NCBI RefSeq assembly: GCF_019655055.1
Contig: NZ_BPFA01000006.1
Location: 124,001-188,000 of the forward strand
Direction: 5' to 3'
From: Shewanella sp. MBTL60-112-B2
GTDB lineage: Bacteria > Pseudomonadota > Gammaproteobacteria > Enterobacterales > Shewanellaceae
Length of the DNA stretch: 64,000 bases
The notes under the pieces are model-generated. The model did no database searches. It saw nothing but the letters and a program-made list of their open reading frames with translations, and was not told the origin of the DNA. Below are positions 20,570 through 30,063 of this stretch, piece by piece; the stretch's first letter is position 1, and each line of letters begins with the position of its first letter. The position numbers and the translations under genes are program-made.

Positions 20570-21826
20570 ATGCTGAAAAAAGATATGAATATCGCGGATT
20601 ACGATCCACAACTATTTGCAGCAATTGAAGATGAAACACGCCGTCAAGAAGAGCACATCGAACTCATTGCTTCAGAAAACTATACAAGTCCTCGCGTAAT
20701 CGAAGCACAAGGTACTCAGCTTACTAACAAGTATGCCGAAGGCTACCCAGGTAAGCGTTACTATGGTGGTTGTGAGCATGTAGATATTGTTGAAGAGTTA
20801 GCAATCTCTCGTGCTAAAGAGCTGTTTGGTGCAACGTATGCCAACGTTCAGCCACACTCAGGTTCTCAGGCTAACGCAGCCGTATTTATGGCACTACTTC
20901 AAGGCGGCGACACTGTTCTAGGTATGAGCCTAGCGCACGGTGGTCACCTAACTCACGGTTCTCACGTGAGTTTCTCAGGCAAACTATACAACGCAGTTCA
21001 GTATGGTATCGACGAAACAACGGGCCAAATTGACTACGCCGAAGTTGAGCGTCTAGCCGTTGAGCACAAGCCAAAGATGATCATCGCAGGTTTCAGTGCT
21101 TACTCTGGTATCATTGACTGGGGTAAATTCCGCGAAATCGCTGACAAAGTTGGCGCATACTTATTCGTTGATATGGCGCACGTTGCAGGTCTTGTTGCTG
21201 CAGGGATCTATCCAAACCCAATGCCACATGCGCACGTTGTAACAACGACAACCCATAAGACTCTAGCTGGCCCTCGTGGCGGTTTGATCCTTTCATCAAT
21301 CAACGATGAAGATATCTACAAGAAGCTAAACTCTGCAGTTTTCCCTGGTGGCCAAGGTGGTCCTTTGATGCACGTTATCGCTGCTAAAGCGGTTGCATTT
21401 AAAGAAGCCCTAGACCCAGAGTTCACGACTTACCAAGAGCAAGTAGTTGTTAACGCTAAGGCAATGGCTCGTACGTTCATCGAACGTGGCTACGATGTGG
21501 TATCTGGCGGTACTGATAATCACCTATTCTTGCTTGATTTGATCAGCAAAGATATCACAGGTAAAGATGCTGACGCTGCCCTAGGCAACGCTAACATCAC
21601 AGTGAACAAGAACTCAGTACCAAACGACCCACGTTCACCATTTGTGACATCTGGCCTACGTATCGGTTCTCCTGCAATCACGCGTCGTGGTTTTGCTGAG
21701 CAAGAATGTGTTCAGTTAACTCACTGGATGTGTGATGTACTGGATGATATTACAGATTTAGCCGTTAGCGAGCGCGTTAAAGGACAGGTTCTGGAATTGT
21801 GCGCTAAGTTCCCTGTTTACGGTTAA
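20570..21826 (+). CDS. glyA: Serine hydroxymethyltransferase
   Basis: Interconverts serine and glycine with tetrahydrofolate, the main source of one-carbon units (PLP enzyme, cytoplasm). The 418-residue product starts at ATG 20570 after CTGGAG. The PLP lysine lies in [15 protein letters not shown]. Other conserved parts are IELIASENY near residue 35 and [15 protein letters not shown]. Codon choice is notably uniform, as expected for a highly expressed gene. It stands alone with a strong terminator after it. Confidence 0.97.
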   Translation: MLKKDMNIADYDPQLFAAIEDETRRQEEHIELIASENYTSPRVIEAQGTQLTNKYAEGYPGKRYYGGCEHVDIVEELAISRAKELFGATYANVQPHSGSQANAAVFMALLQGGDTVLGMSLAHGGHLTHGSHVSFSGKLYNAVQYGIDETTGQIDYAEVERLAVEHKPKMIIAGFSAYSGIIDWGKFREIADKVGAYLFVDMAHVAGLVAAGIYPNPMPHAHVVTTTTHKTLAGPRGGLILSSINDEDIYKKLNSAVFPGGQGGPLMHVIAAKAVAFKEALDPEFTTYQEQVVVNAKAMARTFIERGYDVVSGGTDNHLFLLDLISKDITGKDADAALGNANITVNKNSVPNDPRSPFVTSGLRIGSPAITRRGFAEQECVQLTHWMCDVLDDITDLAVSERVKGQVLELCAKFPVYG

Positions 21827-21854
21827 CCTTAAGCGTTAAATCAGTTAGACTCCT

Positions 21855-21880
21855 ATGGCCGCATTTATGCGGCCATTTTT
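21855..21880 (+). terminator. Terminator of glyA
   Basis: A perfect 10-bp stem (ATGGCCGCAT / ATGCGGCCAT) with a 2-base nominal loop is followed by TTTTT. Confidence 0.9.
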
Positions 21881-22011
21881 GTATGTAAACAGCATACTTT
21901 CTGAGGTTTTAAGTCGTACCAATCACATTTTAATGATTGTCAAAGGTGACATAGTTAATAGGTTAGGTATAAATCCAGTGATTCATAACATTTTTTCTAA
22001 ACGGAGGCTAA

Positions 22012-22461
22012 ATGCATTGTCCATTTTGCAGCGCAACTGACACAAAAGTGATTGATTCGCGATTAGTCGCTGACGGCCATCAGGTGCGTCGACGTAGAGA
22101 GTGTGTTCAGTGTCATGAACGCTTCACCACCTTTGAAGGGGCCGAGCTTGTGATGCCTCGTGTGGTGAAACAAGACGGTAGTCGCCAGCCGTTCGATGAA
22201 GAAAAACTGCGCGGCGGCATGTTGAGAGCCGTAGAGAAAAGACCTGTTTCTATGGATCAAATTGAGCAGGCATTGACTAAGATTAAATCGACTTTGCGCG
22301 CTACCGGTGAGCGCGAAGTTAAATCTGAAATGATTGGCAACTTGATGATGGACCAATTAGTCAACCTAGATAAGGTTGCCTACATTCGTTTCGCGTCTGT
22401 TTATCGTGCCTTCGAAGATGTTTCAGAGTTTGGTGAAGCGATCGCCAAACTACAAAAATAA
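22012..22461 (+). CDS. nrdR: Transcriptional repressor NrdR
   Basis: Represses ribonucleotide reductase genes according to ATP/dATP. The 149-residue protein has the zinc ribbon [17 protein letters not shown]...CVQCHERF (Cys3, Cys6 and two later cysteines) and then an ATP-cone ([19 protein letters not shown]). The ATG at 22012 follows ACGGAGG. The gene order nrdR-ribD-ribE-ribB-ribH-nusB-thiL-pgpA is a widespread proteobacterial cluster. Confidence 0.96.
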   Translation: MHCPFCSATDTKVIDSRLVADGHQVRRRRECVQCHERFTTFEGAELVMPRVVKQDGSRQPFDEEKLRGGMLRAVEKRPVSMDQIEQALTKIKSTLRATGEREVKSEMIGNLMMDQLVNLDKVAYIRFASVYRAFEDVSEFGEAIAKLQK

Positions 22462-22519
22462 CCTATGCAGTCGGGGCTAAGCACAACGCCTAGTCCCTTC
22501 ATCAATCGAATAATCGGAA

Positions 22520-23653
22520 ATGCCGCCAATGATGTGGTCTATCGAAGACAGCCAAATGATGAGCCTTGCCATTGAGTTGGCACAAAAGGGCATGTACACC
22601 ACTCGTCCAAATCCTAGTGTGGGCAGCGTTATCGTTAAAGATGGCGAAATCGTTGGCGAAGGCTACCATATTCGAGCGGGTGGTCCCCATGCGGAAGTGT
22701 ACGCTTTAAATATGGCGGGCTGTGACGCAAAAGGCGCTACCGCTTATGTTACTCTGGAGCCTTGCAGCCATTACGGCCGCACACCACCTTGCGCAAAAGC
22801 GTTAATCGAGCACGGCGTTAGCCGAGTGGTTATTGCGGTGACTGACCCGAACCCTGAAGTCTCAGGTCGTGGCATTGCCATGTTACGTGATGCGGGTATT
22901 CAAGTGGATGTTGGCTTGATGACCGAAGAAGCTAAGCAGGTCAATCTAGGCTTTTTGAAGCGTATGGAAAAAGGCATGCCTTGGGTGACGGTAAAGCTTG
23001 CCGCCAGTCTTGATGGTAAAACGGCATTGTCTAACGGTGTATCTAAATGGATTACCGGCCCTGAAGCGCGCCGTGATGTGCAGCGTCTACGCGCTCGTCA
23101 TTGCGCCTTAGTCACAGGCGTGGAAACGATTCTTGCCGATGACCCGAGTTTAAATGTGCGTCATAGTGAGTTAGGTTCGCTAGCCAATCAGCTCGCCCCC
23201 GCCGAAATTCACCAGCCACTTAGGGTGGTATTAGACAGTCAGGCGCGCCTAGGTAGTGAATTAAACCTGTTTAAAATCGACAGCCCAATTTTATTGGTGT
23301 CGACTCAAGCTTATCCTAAGAGTGTACAGGCTGCTTGGCCTGCACATGTGCAAAGTCAGGTATTAGCTGCGGTTGATTCTCGTATTGACCTTAATGTGTT
23401 ATTGAACTTGCTGGGTGAGACTTGTAACTCAGTGTTGATTGAAGCCGGTGCGACGCTTGCGGGTGCCTTTGTGAATCAAGGGCTAGCCGATGAGATTGTA
23501 CTGTATCAGGCGATGAAAATTTTAGGCTCGCAAGGGCGAAACCTACTGACATTGGATGACTTTCAAGCCATGTCAGAGGTGCCAAAGATTAACCTAATCG
23601 ATGAGCGCAAAGTGGGGCCAGACACCCGCTTAACGTTAAGAGTGAGTAATTAG
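22520..23653 (+). CDS. ribD: Bifunctional riboflavin deaminase/reductase RibD
   Basis: Does the second and third riboflavin steps: deaminates the pyrimidine, then reduces the ribosyl side chain. The N-terminal deaminase has the zinc sites GPHAEVYAL and LEPCSHYGRTPPC. The C-terminal RibD_C reductase has KLAASLDGKTAL, VLDSQARLG and VLIEAGATLAGAFV. Length is 377 residues. ATGs at 22520, 22529 and 22532 are all possible; the first has the better upstream context. It ends 3 bases before ribE. Confidence 0.95.
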   Translation: MPPMMWSIEDSQMMSLAIELAQKGMYTTRPNPSVGSVIVKDGEIVGEGYHIRAGGPHAEVYALNMAGCDAKGATAYVTLEPCSHYGRTPPCAKALIEHGVSRVVIAVTDPNPEVSGRGIAMLRDAGIQVDVGLMTEEAKQVNLGFLKRMEKGMPWVTVKLAASLDGKTALSNGVSKWITGPEARRDVQRLRARHCALVTGVETILADDPSLNVRHSELGSLANQLAPAEIHQPLRVVLDSQARLGSELNLFKIDSPILLVSTQAYPKSVQAAWPAHVQSQVLAAVDSRIDLNVLLNLLGETCNSVLIEAGATLAGAFVNQGLADEIVLYQAMKILGSQGRNLLTLDDFQAMSEVPKINLIDERKVGPDTRLTLRVSN

Positions 23654-23656
23654 TTT

Positions 23657-24322
23657 ATGTTTACTGGGATTATTGAATCAGTCGGACACCTACGAAAAGT
23701 TGAGCGCCGCGGCGATGACATTCGTTTAACGGTAGCCAGTGGTAAACTGGATCTGTCAGATGTAAAGCTTGGCGACAGTATCGCCACCAACGGTGTGTGT
23801 TTAACTGTGGTTGAGTTGATGAGCGATGGTTACGTGGCAGATATTTCTGCTGAAACTGTTACTTTGACGGGCTTCTCTCATTATCAAGTCGGAAAAGCCG
23901 TTAACCTTGAAAAGGCCGTGACCCCAACTACTCGCTTAGGCGGACATATGGTCAGTGGCCATGTGGATGGTATCGCCCATGTGGATGACAGACAATTTCG
24001 TGGCCAAGCCATCGAATTTTGGCTCAGCCCGCCTGAGGAGCTTGGCCGTTATATCGCCCATAAAGGCTCTATCACTATTGATGGAGTAAGTTTGACGGTT
24101 AATGAGGTACAAGGTCATCGATTTAGACTGACAATCGTGCCGCACACCGCGGGGGAAACCACGTTAGTGGATCTCAAAGCCGGTGATAGCGTTAACATTG
24201 AAGTCGACTTGATTGCACGTCACTTAGAAAGGTTGATGAGCTACGGCAGCCAAGAGCAAAACAGCACGCCAAAGTCGGAAGTGACTATGGAATTGTTAGC
24301 TCGCTCAGGATTTTTGCGATAA
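23657..24322 (+). CDS. ribE: Riboflavin synthase, alpha subunit type
   Basis: Dismutates two lumazine molecules to riboflavin. The 221-residue product shows the internal duplication of the family: MFTGIIESVG at the N-terminus with GDSIATNGVCLTVV, and the second barrel LGGHMVSGHVDGIA with KGSITIDGVSLTVNEV. It lies 3 bases after ribD (E. coli calls this gene ribC/ribE). A leader-like spacer of about 145 bp follows before ribBX. Confidence 0.95.
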   Translation: MFTGIIESVGHLRKVERRGDDIRLTVASGKLDLSDVKLGDSIATNGVCLTVVELMSDGYVADISAETVTLTGFSHYQVGKAVNLEKAVTPTTRLGGHMVSGHVDGIAHVDDRQFRGQAIEFWLSPPEELGRYIAHKGSITIDGVSLTVNEVQGHRFRLTIVPHTAGETTLVDLKAGDSVNIEVDLIARHLERLMSYGSQEQNSTPKSEVTMELLARSGFLR

Positions 24323-24401
24323 ACACTGGATTAAGCTTGTTATGGCGATTAGATTTGTCGTAATAAGCGTATAAAAGTAATAGATATAATCATTAAATAA
24401 T

Positions 24402-24449
24402 TCACTACAAGAGAGCATTGACCCCGATGCACGTTGTTCATTGTAGTGA
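24402..24449 (+). promoter_or_regulatory. Nested hairpin in the ribBX leader
   Basis: A perfect 9-bp inverted repeat (TCACTACAA at 24402-24410, TTGTAGTGA at 24441-24449) encloses a smaller one (GCAT / ATGC around a TGACCCCG loop). It ends about 20 bases before the ribBX start codon, over the area where initiation would be controlled. It lacks the AGGGGCAGGGTG core of an FMN riboswitch. Confidence 0.45.
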
Positions 24450-24468
24450 CAAAAATAAAGGTCTGAAC

Positions 24469-25572
24469 ATGGCGTTACATAGTATAGAAGAGATCATTGA
24501 AGATATTCGTCTAGGTAAGATGGTCATTTTAATGGATGACGAAGACAGAGAAAATGAAGGCGATCTAATCATGGCTGCCGACATGGTGACGCCTGAAGCG
24601 GTAAATTTCATGGCTACGTTTGGCCGTGGTCTGATTTGTCAGACATTGACCAAGGCACGTTGTCAGCAGCTGAATCTGCCTTTGATGGTCACTAACAACA
24701 ATGCACAGTTCTCGACTAACTTCACTGTTTCAATTGAAGCAGCCGAGGGCGTAACAACTGGTATTTCGGCGCAAGACCGTGCGGTAACGGTATTAGCGGC
24801 GGTAGGTAAAGATGCTAAGCCATCAGATATCGTTCAACCAGGACATATCTTCCCATTGATGGCGCAAGAAGGTGGCGTACTTATTCGTGCAGGTCACACC
24901 GAAGCTGGCTGTGATATTGCACGTCTTGCAGGCTTCGAGCCTTCATCGGTTATCGTTGAAATCCTTAATGACGACGGCACCATGGCACGTCGCCCAGATC
25001 TTGAAATCTTTGCTGAAAAGCACGGTTTGAAGATGGGCACAATTGCAGACCTTATCGAGTACCGTAATACCAAAGAAACCACAGTAATCCGTGAAGCCAA
25101 ATGTAAGCTGCCAACCCGTTTTGGTGAGTTTGAGATGCTGACTTACCGCGATACTATCGACAACCAGTTGCACTATGTACTGGTTAAAGGCGAAGTTTCA
25201 GACAACACCTTAGTGCGCGTACACTTGCAAAATACCTTCAATGATTTATTGCACTCAGAGCGCGATCAGCAACGCAGCTGGCCGCTAGAGAAAGCGATGA
25301 AGCGTATTAGCGAAGACGGTGGTGTGTTGGTGTTACTTGGTAATCATGAACACAGCAGCGATATCCTCGCTAAAGTGAAGGCGTTTGAAGCCGAAGACAA
25401 CGGCAGTACACCAACTGCAGCCCAGTGGCAGGGGACTTCACGTCAGGTAGGTGTTGGCTCACAAATCTTGGCTGACGTAGGTGTGACTTCTATGCGTCTA
25501 TTGAGCTCGCCGAAGCGCTACCATTCTCTTTCAGGCTTCGGATTAGAAGTAACTGAATATATTGCAGATTAA
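24469..25572 (+). CDS. ribBX: 3,4-dihydroxy-2-butanone-4-phosphate synthase with degenerate GCH2 domain (RibBX)
   Basis: The N-terminal RibB half (about residues 1-200) makes the four-carbon riboflavin precursor from ribulose-5-phosphate. The conserved acidic loop [16 protein letters not shown] and [16 protein letters not shown] are intact. The C-terminal half aligns only at its edges with GTP cyclohydrolase II ([20 protein letters not shown]). It lacks the Cys-x10-Cys-x-Cys zinc triad: the matching stretch [16 protein letters not shown] has no cysteine. It should therefore be inactive as RibA. This is the RibBX variant described in Shewanella and other proteobacteria. The ATG at 24469 (MALHSIEE) follows AAAGG. 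The frame is open to 24418, but that start is unlikely. Length 367. Confidence 0.93.
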   Translation: MALHSIEEIIEDIRLGKMVILMDDEDRENEGDLIMAADMVTPEAVNFMATFGRGLICQTLTKARCQQLNLPLMVTNNNAQFSTNFTVSIEAAEGVTTGISAQDRAVTVLAAVGKDAKPSDIVQPGHIFPLMAQEGGVLIRAGHTEAGCDIARLAGFEPSSVIVEILNDDGTMARRPDLEIFAEKHGLKMGTIADLIEYRNTKETTVIREAKCKLPTRFGEFEMLTYRDTIDNQLHYVLVKGEVSDNTLVRVHLQNTFNDLLHSERDQQRSWPLEKAMKRISEDGGVLVLLGNHEHSSDILAKVKAFEAEDNGSTPTAAQWQGTSRQVGVGSQILADVGVTSMRLLSSPKRYHSLSGFGLEVTEYIAD

Positions 25573-25578
25573 ATCCCT

Positions 25579-25605
25579 GCCTCAGGTTGAATGTCAGCCT
25601 GAGGC
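25579..25605 (+). terminator. Hairpin after ribBX, possible terminator
   Basis: An 11-bp stem with one G-T wobble (GCCTCAGGTTG / CAGCCTGAGGC) has a 5-base loop. The following T tract is weak and late, so it may only attenuate transcription into ribH. Confidence 0.55.
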
Positions 25606-25717
25606 TTAAATTCACACTTTTCTTATTAATTGCATAGAGATCAGTAGGGAGTGCTGTGGTATCATACCGCCTCTTCCGTCCCTATGTAGGGTAATTAAGC
25701 TAATTTAGGTAAGATAA

Positions 25718-26194
25718 ATGAACGTAGTTCAAGGTAATATCGAATCGAAAAACGCCAAAGTTGCGATCGTAGTTTCACGTTTTAACAGCTTTGTTGTTGA
25801 TAGTTTACTCGATGGCGCGGTTGACACTCTTAAGCGTTTTGGCCAAGTTGCAGATGAAAACATCACTGTAGTTAAAGTGCCAGGCGCTGTTGAACTGCCA
25901 CTGGCTGCACGTCGTGTTGCGGCGAGCGGAAAATTTGACGGAATCATCGCACTAGGTGCGGTAATCCGTGGTGGTACACCTCATTTCGATTTTGTAGCAG
26001 GTGAATGTAATAAAGGTTTGGCTCAGGTTGCACTTGAGTTCGATATCCCAGTTTCATTCGGCGTATTAACCACAGATACCATTGAACAAGCTATTGAGCG
26101 TTCGGGTACTAAAGCGGGCAACAAGGGCGGTGAAGCTGCACTTGGTCTGCTAGAAATGGTTAACGTTCTGCAAGCACTTGAAGAACAGCTGTAA
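25718..26194 (+). CDS. ribH: 6,7-dimethyl-8-ribityllumazine synthase
   Basis: Condenses the RibB product with the RibD pathway product to lumazine and assembles as a large oligomer. The 158-residue protein has [36 protein letters not shown] and [17 protein letters not shown] with the conserved catalytic histidine. It starts at ATG 25718 and is followed 14 bases later by nusB, a pairing common in proteobacteria. Confidence 0.97.
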   Translation: MNVVQGNIESKNAKVAIVVSRFNSFVVDSLLDGAVDTLKRFGQVADENITVVKVPGAVELPLAARRVAASGKFDGIIALGAVIRGGTPHFDFVAGECNKGLAQVALEFDIPVSFGVLTTDTIEQAIERSGTKAGNKGGEAALGLLEMVNVLQALEEQL

Positions 26195-26208
26195 TTTAGG
26201 ACAATTTA

Positions 26209-26616
26209 ATGAAGCCTTCAGAGCGCCGCAAGGCACGTCGTTTAGCCGTTCAGGCCATCTATTCATGGCAGCTAAGTGGCAACAATATTGCTGATGTTGA
26301 GCATGAGTTTCTAACTGAACAAGTTGTTGATGGTGTCGATATTGCTTACTTCCGTGAGCTATTAGGCGGCGTAGCAACTAAGAAGAGTCAATTGGATGAG
26401 CTAATTGCTCCATTCGTGACTCGTCCACTCGATGAAGTGGATCCAGTAGAAAAAGCGATTGTACGTATCGCAACTTATGAACTGACATTCCGCAAGGATG
26501 TGCCTTACAAGGTAGCGATTAACGAAGCTATCGAGCTTGCAAAAGCATTCGGCGCAGAAGATGGACATAAGTTTGTTAACGGCATTCTCGATAAGCTGGT
26601 AGCACGTAACAAGTAG
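26209..26616 (+). CDS. nusB: Transcription antitermination factor NusB
   Basis: Binds boxA RNA together with S10 (NusE) during rRNA antitermination. The 135-residue all-helical protein has the typical start [18 protein letters not shown] and the C-terminal block [18 protein letters not shown], then [11 protein letters not shown]. The ATG at 26209 follows TTAGGACAA. A strong terminator comes directly after. Confidence 0.97.
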   Translation: MKPSERRKARRLAVQAIYSWQLSGNNIADVEHEFLTEQVVDGVDIAYFRELLGGVATKKSQLDELIAPFVTRPLDEVDPVEKAIVRIATYELTFRKDVPYKVAINEAIELAKAFGAEDGHKFVNGILDKLVARNK

Positions 26617-26620
26617 TAGA

Positions 26621-26646
26621 AACGGCATCTTCGGATGCCGTTTTTG
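26621..26646 (+). terminator. Terminator of ribH-nusB
   Basis: A 9-bp stem (AACGGCATC / GATGCCGTT) with a TTCG tetraloop is followed by TTTTTG. Confidence 0.92.
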
Positions 26647-26789
26647 TTATATCCGCTAGGGAGCTTAGAACAGTCCGCGTATTTCCACTTTGAGCAAGCC
26701 TAATGGCTGCCTTTTTCGCTTGAGTGACGGCCTGAGCTACACTTATCTCATCTCTCCCTGAATACTTACTATTATTTGTGATTGGTATT

Positions 26790-27749
26790 GTGAAAGAATT
26801 TCAATTAATCGAAAGTTTCTTTACTGGGCGCGCCCAGTCCCGCAAAGATGTAACCGTCGGTATTGGTGATGACTGCGCTATTGTTCAGCCAGCTGACAAT
26901 AAATCTATTGCCATCTCTTGTGACACCTTAGTGGAAAATGTCCACTTCTTCCCTGATATGCCTGCTGCCGATCTTGGCTATAAGTCTTTGGCGGTAAATC
27001 TATCGGATCTGGCCTCTATGGGGGCAGAACCTGCTTGGATGACATTGGCACTGACGCTACCTGAGGTTGACGAAACCTGGCTGGCACAATTCAGTAGCGG
27101 CCTATTTGATATCGCCGAGTATTATGGTGTGGCATTGGTAGGTGGTGACACCACACGTGGCCCTCGCTCGATTACTATCACCATCAACGGCCAGCTTCCA
27201 AACGATATTGGTTTGACTCGCAGCGGCGCTAAAAATGGTGACTGGATCTATGTTACCGGTACTTTAGGTGACTCGGCACTGGGTTTAGATCTACTGCGTA
27301 ATAAAGTCGAAGCGAACGCAGAAAACAGAGCCTATCTTATTCATCGTCATTACCGACCAACACCGAGAGTTTTGGCCGGTCAGTCGCTTAGAAATATCGC
27401 CTCAAGTGCGATTGATATCTCAGATGGCATCATGTCTGATATCAAGCACGTACTGAAAGCGTCCAATGTTGGCGCGGTGATTAATGTTGACAATATTCCA
27501 TTGTCGGATCAACTTAAAGCCACTGTCTCGCCTGAGATGGCGCTAAGTTACGCGCTCACCGGTGGTGAAGACTATGAGTTGTTGTTTACCGTCTCAGAAG
27601 CGCAAAAAGGCATGCTAGAGGTCGCCTTAGTCGAATCAGGAGTTAAGTTTACTCAGATAGGCCAGGTGTGCACGGGTGGCCAGTTAAAGCTACTTAGCGA
27701 CAATCAACCGTTTGAACCGATAAACTTAGGTTTTGAGCATTTTAACTAA
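26790..27749 (+). CDS. thiL: Thiamine-monophosphate kinase
   Basis: Makes thiamine diphosphate from the monophosphate with ATP (AIR-synthase-like fold). Conserved parts are VGIGDDCAIVQP, ISCDTLVENVHF, AVNLSDLASMGA, GGDTTRGP and LTGGEDYELLF. The frame opens with a GTG at 26778 and another at 26790. The latter gives MKEFQLIESFF, which matches the usual N-terminus. Neither has a strong ribosome site. Length is then 319. The stop overlaps the pgpA start by one base (TAATG). Confidence 0.93.
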   Translation: MKEFQLIESFFTGRAQSRKDVTVGIGDDCAIVQPADNKSIAISCDTLVENVHFFPDMPAADLGYKSLAVNLSDLASMGAEPAWMTLALTLPEVDETWLAQFSSGLFDIAEYYGVALVGGDTTRGPRSITITINGQLPNDIGLTRSGAKNGDWIYVTGTLGDSALGLDLLRNKVEANAENRAYLIHRHYRPTPRVLAGQSLRNIASSAIDISDGIMSDIKHVLKASNVGAVINVDNIPLSDQLKATVSPEMALSYALTGGEDYELLFTVSEAQKGMLEVALVESGVKFTQIGQVCTGGQLKLLSDNQPFEPINLGFEHFN

Positions 27750-28243
27750 TGAATTTTCTCTCTAAAGATCCAGTGCTTGCCAAGCTGTCACTGAAGAATC
27801 CTATTCACTTCCTTGCGCTGGGTTTTGGCTCAGGCCTCGCGGCGAAAGCGCCGGGAACCTTTGGCACCTTGGCTGCTATCCCTGTTTTTCTGCTGATGGC
27901 ACCGCTGAGTTTACCTTGGTATATCGCCCTTACGGTATTGAGTGTGCTGGCAGGTTTTTATATCTGCGATAAGGCCTCGAAAGATATGGGCGTACATGAC
28001 CATGGCGCAATAGTCTGGGATGAGGTCGCAGGACTTTTGATCACCATGATTGCCGCGCCTGCAGGTTGGCAGTGGCTACTTGCGGGGTTTGTGCTGTTTC
28101 GTATTTTTGATATCTTAAAACCGTGGCCAATTCGCTGGCTAGATGCCAAGGTTCACGGCGGCTTCGGTATTATGATTGATGATGTGCTAGCGGGTATTTT
28201 TTCCATGCTTTGCTTACAAGGCCTAGCGTATTACTTTGCTTAA
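27749..28243 (+). CDS. pgpA: Phosphatidylglycerophosphatase A
   Basis: Inner-membrane phosphatase that makes phosphatidylglycerol from its phosphate. It has 164 residues with three to four hydrophobic helices. Family segments GFGSGLAAKAPGTFGTL, IVWDEVAGLLITM, FRIFDILKPWPIRWLD and GIMIDDVLAGIFSML are clear. It is translationally coupled to thiL by a one-base overlap. It is convergent with recN across a two-way terminator. Confidence 0.96.
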   Translation: MNFLSKDPVLAKLSLKNPIHFLALGFGSGLAAKAPGTFGTLAAIPVFLLMAPLSLPWYIALTVLSVLAGFYICDKASKDMGVHDHGAIVWDEVAGLLITMIAAPAGWQWLLAGFVLFRIFDILKPWPIRWLDAKVHGGFGIMIDDVLAGIFSMLCLQGLAYYFA

Positions 28244-28275
28244 CCGCATCTATAATCGCCAAATATCAGTACCAA

Positions 28276-28304
28276 AAAAATGCAGAGCTTAGCTCTGCAT
28301 TTTT
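28276..28304. terminator. Bidirectional terminator between pgpA and recN
   Basis: A 13-bp stem (AAAAATGCAGAGC / GCTCTGCATTTTT) with a 3-base nominal loop has A and T runs on both sides, so it works for both converging genes. Confidence 0.9.
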
Positions 28305-28341
28305 GTTTTATAGGCTTTAACTATTAACTTTAGCTTTAAAA

Positions 28342-30003
28342 TTAGCTTAATAGCAACTCTTTAGCGTTAGCTAAGGTGTTGTTGGTGATGGTATCACCAC
28401 CCAAAAGACGCGCTAACTCTTCAATACGCTGCTCTTTATCTAGCGCCACCATAGAGGTCTCTGTTTGACCCGCCTTGCTACTCTTATTAACGAACATATG
28501 TTGATGACCGTTACCGGCCACTTGTGGCAAGTGAGTTACACAAAAAACCTGGGTCGACTCGCCAAGGCTGCGAAGCATACGTCCAACAACTGCAGCGGTA
28601 GGGCCAGAAATACCCACATCGACTTCATCGAAGATCAATGTAGGAGTCGAGACTTTCTTGGCGGTGATCACCTGAATACCTAAACCTATGCGTGATAGCT
28701 CACCTCCTGAGGCGACCTTGGCAATAGGCTGTAGCGGCTGACCAGGGTTAGTCGACACCATAAACTCAATGCTGTCACAGCCTGTCGGGGTGATAACAGC
28801 CTCATTGAAGTTTACCGCAATGGTAAACTTGCCCTTAGGCATATTGAGCTCATGGATAGATTGAGTTACCTGTTTATCTAGCTCTTTAGCGTAACGACTG
28901 CGGCTGTTGCTCAGCTTTCTAGCGTGTTGCAAATAAGCTTCTCGGTTGGCATTTAACTGCTCACGAATATCATCCAACTTGTCATCGTCAGATCCTAAGT
29001 CCTCAAGTTCTTCCAGTAAACTTTGGTGGTGAGTATAAAGCTCATTTGGCATCACTTGATGCTTACGGGCAAGTTGCATGGTTTTTGATAGGCGCAGCTC
29101 CAGATGAGCAAAATACTCAGGGTCGAGTTCTAAACCTTCTAAGTAACGCTCTATTTCGCTGCTGCTCTCTTGTACCTGAATGAGAGCGTCATTTAGCATC
29201 GCCAGCACACTAGAAAGCTCAGGATCATAACTTTCTAGATCTTGCCCTTGGCTAATAGAGGTGTTGAGTAACGACTCAACACAGCCTTCATCACTGTCTT
29301 GCAAGATATGTAGCTGATTACGGCACAGCTCTATTAATGCAGTGCTGTTGGCTAGCTTCTTATGCTCGGCCTCTATCGACTCGTATTCGCCCTCATTAAT
29401 AGCAAATTCGTTTAGCTCTTCGACTTGATATTGCAGTAGCTGTTTACGGGCTAGGCGCTCTTGCTGCGACATCTCAAGTAGGTGTAGTTGTTTTTCAGTC
29501 GTTTTACATCTGTGGTAGCTGGCAGTAACGCTATCGAGTAGCATTTTATGGTTAGCATAGCTATCTAACAGGGTAAGTTGATGTTCACTCTTTAGCATTG
29601 CGTGGTGAGCATGTTGACCATGAATACCGATAAGCAGTTGGCCAAGGGATTTTATCTGCGCCAATGGTACAGGGTTACCATTGATATAGGCGCGTGAGCG
29701 GCCGTCGCTACTAATGGTGCGGCGTAGGATACATTCATCCCCGAGTTCAAGGTCGTTATCTTCAAGCCAGCGTTTCGCCGCTGGGGTATCATCTAATAAA
29801 AAGCGGGCACTTACTTCGGCCTTTGTGGCACCTGGTCTAATGGTATTGGCGTCGGCTCGGTTACCTAAACATAGGCCGAGGGCATCGATAGCAATCGATT
29901 TACCCGCACCGGTTTCACCAGTAATACTGGTCATGCCGGCTTTAAAGTCGAGTTCTAAAAAACGCACAATAGCAAAGTTGTTGATGCTGAGTTGGCAAAG
30001 CAT
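28342..30003 (-). CDS. recN: DNA repair protein RecN
   Basis: SMC-like ATPase acting in double-strand-break repair. Seen are Walker A GETGAGKSIAIDA, long coiled-coil arms in the middle third, the ABC signature ASGGELSRIGLGIQ and Walker B LIFDEVDVGISG. The ATG at 30003 gives MLCQLSINNFAIVRFLELDF, which matches the family N-terminus, and follows AAAGGA at 8 bases. An upstream in-frame ATG (30021) is rejected. Length 553. Two LexA boxes lie just upstream, as expected for an SOS gene. Confidence 0.96.
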   Translation of the reverse strand: MLCQLSINNFAIVRFLELDFKAGMTSITGETGAGKSIAIDALGLCLGNRADANTIRPGATKAEVSARFLLDDTPAAKRWLEDNDLELGDECILRRTISSDGRSRAYINGNPVPLAQIKSLGQLLIGIHGQHAHHAMLKSEHQLTLLDSYANHKMLLDSVTASYHRCKTTEKQLHLLEMSQQERLARKQLLQYQVEELNEFAINEGEYESIEAEHKKLANSTALIELCRNQLHILQDSDEGCVESLLNTSISQGQDLESYDPELSSVLAMLNDALIQVQESSSEIERYLEGLELDPEYFAHLELRLSKTMQLARKHQVMPNELYTHHQSLLEELEDLGSDDDKLDDIREQLNANREAYLQHARKLSNSRSRYAKELDKQVTQSIHELNMPKGKFTIAVNFNEAVITPTGCDSIEFMVSTNPGQPLQPIAKVASGGELSRIGLGIQVITAKKVSTPTLIFDEVDVGISGPTAAVVGRMLRSLGESTQVFCVTHLPQVAGNGHQHMFVNKSSKAGQTETSMVALDKEQRIEELARLLGGDTITNNTLANAKELLLS

Positions 30004-30025
30004 AGTGATGTCCTTTATCAAAACA

Positions 30026-30041
30026 CTGTATGGTTAAACAG
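30026..30041 (-). promoter_or_regulatory. LexA box 1 of recN
   Basis: CTGTATGGTTAAACAG has the CTGT-N8-ACAG form exactly. It lies 23 bases upstream of the recN ATG, so it should overlap the promoter or transcription start. Confidence 0.85.
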
Positions 30042-30047
30042 TATATA

Positions 30048-30063
30048 CTGTTTATTCATACAG
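30048..30063 (-). promoter_or_regulatory. LexA box 2 of recN
   Basis: CTGTTTATTCATACAG again fits CTGT-N8-ACAG. It is spaced 22 bases, centre to centre, from box 1. Two adjacent boxes imply tight SOS repression, as in E. coli recN. Confidence 0.85.

Noticed and set aside
24323-24468. FMN riboswitch before ribBX
   Set aside because: The conserved AGGGGCAGGGTG-type core and multi-helix layout are absent; only a simple nested hairpin is seen.
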